Origin: Vanilla planifolia | Lineage: Eukaryota; Streptophyta; Magnoliopsida; Asparagales; Orchidaceae | DNA: 64,000 nt | NCBI GenBank assembly: GCA_023846275.1 | Contig: CM043875.1 | Coordinates: forward strand, 7,886,626-7,950,625 | Direction: 5' to 3' | Shown here: piece by piece, positions 61,012 through 64,000 of the stretch | Layout of the letters: each line of letters starts with the position of its first letter | How positions within the stretch are numbered: position 1 is the stretch's first letter | Made by a program: the position numbers and the translations under genes | The notes under the pieces: generated by a model | Told to the model about the DNA's origin: nothing | Database searches by the model: none | The model's input: the letters and a program-made list of their open reading frames with translations, nothing else

Positions 61012-63994
61012 TGTTATACCCGGTAAAATTTTATGTATTTGATCTTTAATAAATTAATTGTGGCTTGGATGATTTCGAATCGACAGTAGGATGAGCCAGG
61101 AACTCAATTGTAGGCTATTGGAATTTCTGAAATCTTTTGGGAATTTTTCGGAGCACCGAGGAATTTTTAATTAATTTCCCTGTTTAATTAGATTTATTGG
61201 ATTTTTAGAAATTCGAAAAATCCATTTAAATTAAACCGGAAATTGGTTTACCGCGCGTGAACCGGACCGGAACGGTTCAGCGGAGGCGGAGACGGTTCGC
61301 CGAGTGAGTTTGCGAATGCGTTCTGATAAGCTGATCGGACGGTCGTGATCGACGGTTGGGATTGAACCGGCTGATCGGGTGCTTACCGTGTCGATAGCGT
61401 GTCGACAGCGCGTATCGGGTGCTTACCGTGTCGGAAGCGTGTCAACGGCGCGTAATGGGTTTCACCGTGTCGGCCAGAAATATAAAACCCTCGCGAAACG
61501 ATTAGGGTTCGTTCGGCCGACCGATAGAGAGAGTTTTTCCGGCGTACGGCGCGTGATTCCGGCGGCCTGGCAAGGGGCTTTTTGTGCCTGGAGATTCACG
61601 GGAACGAGGAGAGTCAATTCGTACCGGATTCGTTCGGCGAGGAGCTGCGGCGAGCTGCGGACGAAGTTCACCGTCGCCGGCGTCGTTGAGGTAGGAAATT
61701 CAGTTTAAATTAGTGATTTAGTAGAAAATTAAAAGCATGAAATACTTTGCTTAATGAAAACAAGCATGTGGATGAAAATCGGATTTAATTGAATGCTAAA
61801 TTGTGTCTTTTGCAAATTTCGGAATTTCCTGGAAAAATTCCCATTTCGCCGAAAAAAAAAATTTATTGATGCTTAGGAGCATGTTAGGAAATTGTTCTCC
61901 TTGATCGCAGTCGCCGGAAATCGACGGAAGGATCGTAATGGTCGGCGATGGCGGCGGCTAGGGTTTCGCGGGTTTCGGACCGAGGAAGGAGAAGGGTTTA
62001 GATAATATCAAACCTAATTAAGTAATTAATGATATTTACGCCATTTTATTAGTAATTAAAATTAATCCGATTAACGGATTATTAAGAAATTGGTTCGGCG
62101 GTGTCGCGGTTCAGCGCGAGAGTTCCGAACCGGCAGCGAAAACCGGTTCAGCGGGATTCGGCGCGGACGAACGGCGCGAAAGCCGAACCGGCAGCGAAAA
62201 CCGGTTCAGCGGGATTCGGCGCGGACGAACGGCGCGAAAGCCGAACCGGCAGCGAAAACCGGTTCAGCGGGAGTCGGCGCGGACGAACGGCGCGGCGCGG
62301 AGGAGAGAGAAGCGGAAGGAAAATTCGGAAATTTATTATTAATCCGAATTTTCGGAAATAAAAAGGATAAGCGAAAAATTAAATTCGAAAATTAATCCGA
62401 ATTTTTGGAAAAAGGATATATGTGGAATTTAAATTCGGAAATTTATTTCGAATTTCGGAAAATGGATAAAGGGCGGAAATTGAAATTGGAATTTAAAAAT
62501 TTCCTGAAGTGGGGAAAAATGTTATCAGTGATGACAGTACAGCTGGAAACAGTCAGACAAAGATATGGTACACGGATGCTACCAGAACAGTCAGTAATTG
62601 ACAATTGTGTTGCTTTGATGGCAACGGCATGGATTGAGTCAGTTTATTCAGTATTGGCATATTTCATGGATTGGCATATTGGACCGGACTACTATAGACC
62701 CTATATGATGTTTTAGGGTAGTTGTGGTAGGTAACTGTGCGGTTCGGACTTAGCTTCCACAGTATACATGTAGACTGGTATACGCCTTGTTGTACCTGGA
62801 CACATGTTGCCGAATCTTGGAGTTAGAGATTGGCAATGACTGTAGGGGCGTGAGCTTCTATGGAAGTTGTTGGTAGAGGACTCCTTGGGACGGTGGCTGA
62901 GTCAATCTCTCCTGGTCCATGTGTGTAGGCCTGCGCGCCTGAGGGTGGCAGGGGTGTCTCGCAGTGGCTAGCCAAGTGTGTAGGCCTGCGCGCCTTAGGG
63001 TGGCAGGGGTGTCTCACGTTGGCTAGAGATTATGTGACTGGATCTGTCTGTAGTCTCCAGGAGATTGATTGACGAGAGACACTGTGGTGTCGGGTGCTTA
63101 GGCGCCATGCGTGTTTCGAGATGGGCGTTCCCACTGGCACGTTGCCTGGTAGCCCAGAGGAGAGCTACTCTGGTGTGACTGGGGTGGCTGTGGTTGGTCG
63201 GAGTCTGGGACTGAGAGTGCCTATCCACCATACATTGTTATGCTGTATTCCTATATTTTTGCTATTATCCTTCTCTTGCATGTGAGTTTTACTAGCTGTC
63301 TTTCCTACTGGGCGTAGCTCATTCCTGTATTGTATATTTCAGTGGCTCGGCAGACTTGACGCTACCTGATTAGGTGGGATCGTGGTCAGCAGGCTTGTGG
63401 AGGATATCTGATTGTGATTGTCTGAGATATTCTGGTTAGTTGATTGTTGCTGTTGGATGTATTTAATGAGGTTATTATTCTCATATGTCATGTAATATGT
63501 GAGGGAAATTCTGACTTATGTTTCTGGTTGGATAATATTGCACTTGTTGGACTTGGTCTTATTCTTGTAATGTAGTTTCCATTTACTACCCTACCTTATT
63601 GTCTTGGAGTATGGTGTGTGGAGTGCCATATTTTATCTGAGGATGTTATATATCTTTTTGTTTGATGGTGAGGTCATTACATGACTATGGAACTTAACCA
63701 TGGGGTTTCAGACTTCTAATAGACCGGTTCTCCTACCCGTAGGGGTTAGGAGTATTGGGTCTAGTAGGAGTAACATTGCGCGAGTCCATCTGTTAATTCA
63801 GGAGTCATGAACCTGATTTGACGGTGTACCCGGGAGATGGGATCCACATTGTTAAGGGAAGTAGGTGTGTAATGATGTGTTATATCCTATGTTTTCGTAG
63901 GCTACTCAGGTTGGTATGGGACGATCTGAGCTGTCTATATATAAAAAAAAAATTGTATGCCAAAAATCAGCCTAGGAGAAAATGGGGTGTAACA
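61012..63994 (+). repeat. T4 3' LTR, rightmost LTR of the array
   Basis: 2,983 bp, three 58-bp units (62125-62294), TATA box at 61480. Its first quarter shares TTAATTTCCC and a lengthened A run with the leftmost LTR (20497), unlike the LTRs at 45966 and 53489. Its 3' part has private changes (ACTGTGGTG near 63083, a GGGGTTTCAG change near 63703, a shorter A run, and AGGAGAAAATGG). The window ends six bases after it (ATAGAT). Confidence 0.88.
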
Positions 63995-64000
63995 ATAGAT

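Larger units (their letters stand above)
56477..63994 (+). mobile_element. T4: chromovirus internal region and 3' LTR
   Basis: T4 has primer site 56481-56493, gag-pol 56591-60997, polypurine tract 60999-61010 and 3' LTR 61012-63994; its 5' LTR is the shared LTR at 53489-56476. The start-to-start spacing of the three LTRs (45966, 53489, 61012) is exactly 7,523 bp each time. Its 3' LTR has more private differences than the other two. Confidence 0.9.

Noticed and set aside
20497..63994. A novel multi-gene non-transposon system
   Set aside because: Everything with coding potential in the array is accounted for by one retrotransposon family; the novelty is in its arrangement, not in unknown proteins.
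1..64000. CRISPR arrays, rRNA or tRNA genes
   Set aside because: Repeats present are LTRs, LTR-internal tandem repeats and a segmental duplication; no regularly spaced short repeats with unique spacers and no tRNA or rRNA signature was seen. The tRNA-like TGGTATCAGAGC words are primer binding sites.

Overview
This window is plant nuclear DNA, almost certainly from a flowering plant. It holds one split gene whose product resembles the land-plant protein SICKLE, AT-rich intergenic DNA full of decayed retroelements, and a 43.5-kb cluster of Ty3/gypsy chromoviruses of the Tekay (Del) type. I cannot name the species. I saw no bacterial, organellar, rRNA, tRNA or CRISPR feature.

Positions 1-13,400: after 1.3 kb of AT-rich DNA comes a GC-rich block with a tandem duplication (about 1,312-1,850), which looks like the promoter or leader of the SICKLE-like gene. 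Coding exons are 3,340-3,676 and 9,375-9,976 (312 codons), split by a 5.7-kb intron that contains a decayed gypsy gag-protease relic (about 5,050-6,300). From 9,977 to 13,400 the DNA is intergenic.

Positions 13,400-20,496: a decayed Ty1/copia gag relic lies inside a 4,175-bp tandem duplication. The first unit is 13,651-17,825. The second copy starts at 17,826 and is cut at 20,496/20,497 by a chromovirus LTR. The 2.67 kb shared by the copies look identical by eye.

Positions 20,497-63,994: a chromovirus array with LTRs of about 3 kb. T1 (+, 20,497-31,068) has two LTRs. An inverted 705-bp LTR fragment and an old, deleted inverted element (31,778-36,280) follow. T2 (-, 36,281-45,027) has an intact ORF but both LTRs truncated. 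After a perfect 69-bp-arm palindrome and an 871-bp LTR fragment come T3 and T4 (+), arranged LTR-internal-LTR-internal-LTR with a repeat length of exactly 7,523 bp and one shared central LTR. All four gag-pol ORFs are open over 1,468 codons, with zinc knuckle, protease, RT, RNase H, D-D-35-E integrase and chromodomain visible.

The most notable structures are the 8.7-kb-arm inverted repeat formed by T1 and T2 (a potential source of hairpin RNA), the mosaic 5' LTR of T1, the LTR-sharing tandem T3/T4, and the chain of LTR-into-LTR junctions near 45 kb. All of these are also places where assembly error must be excluded with long reads. Identity statements are by eye; no alignment was run.
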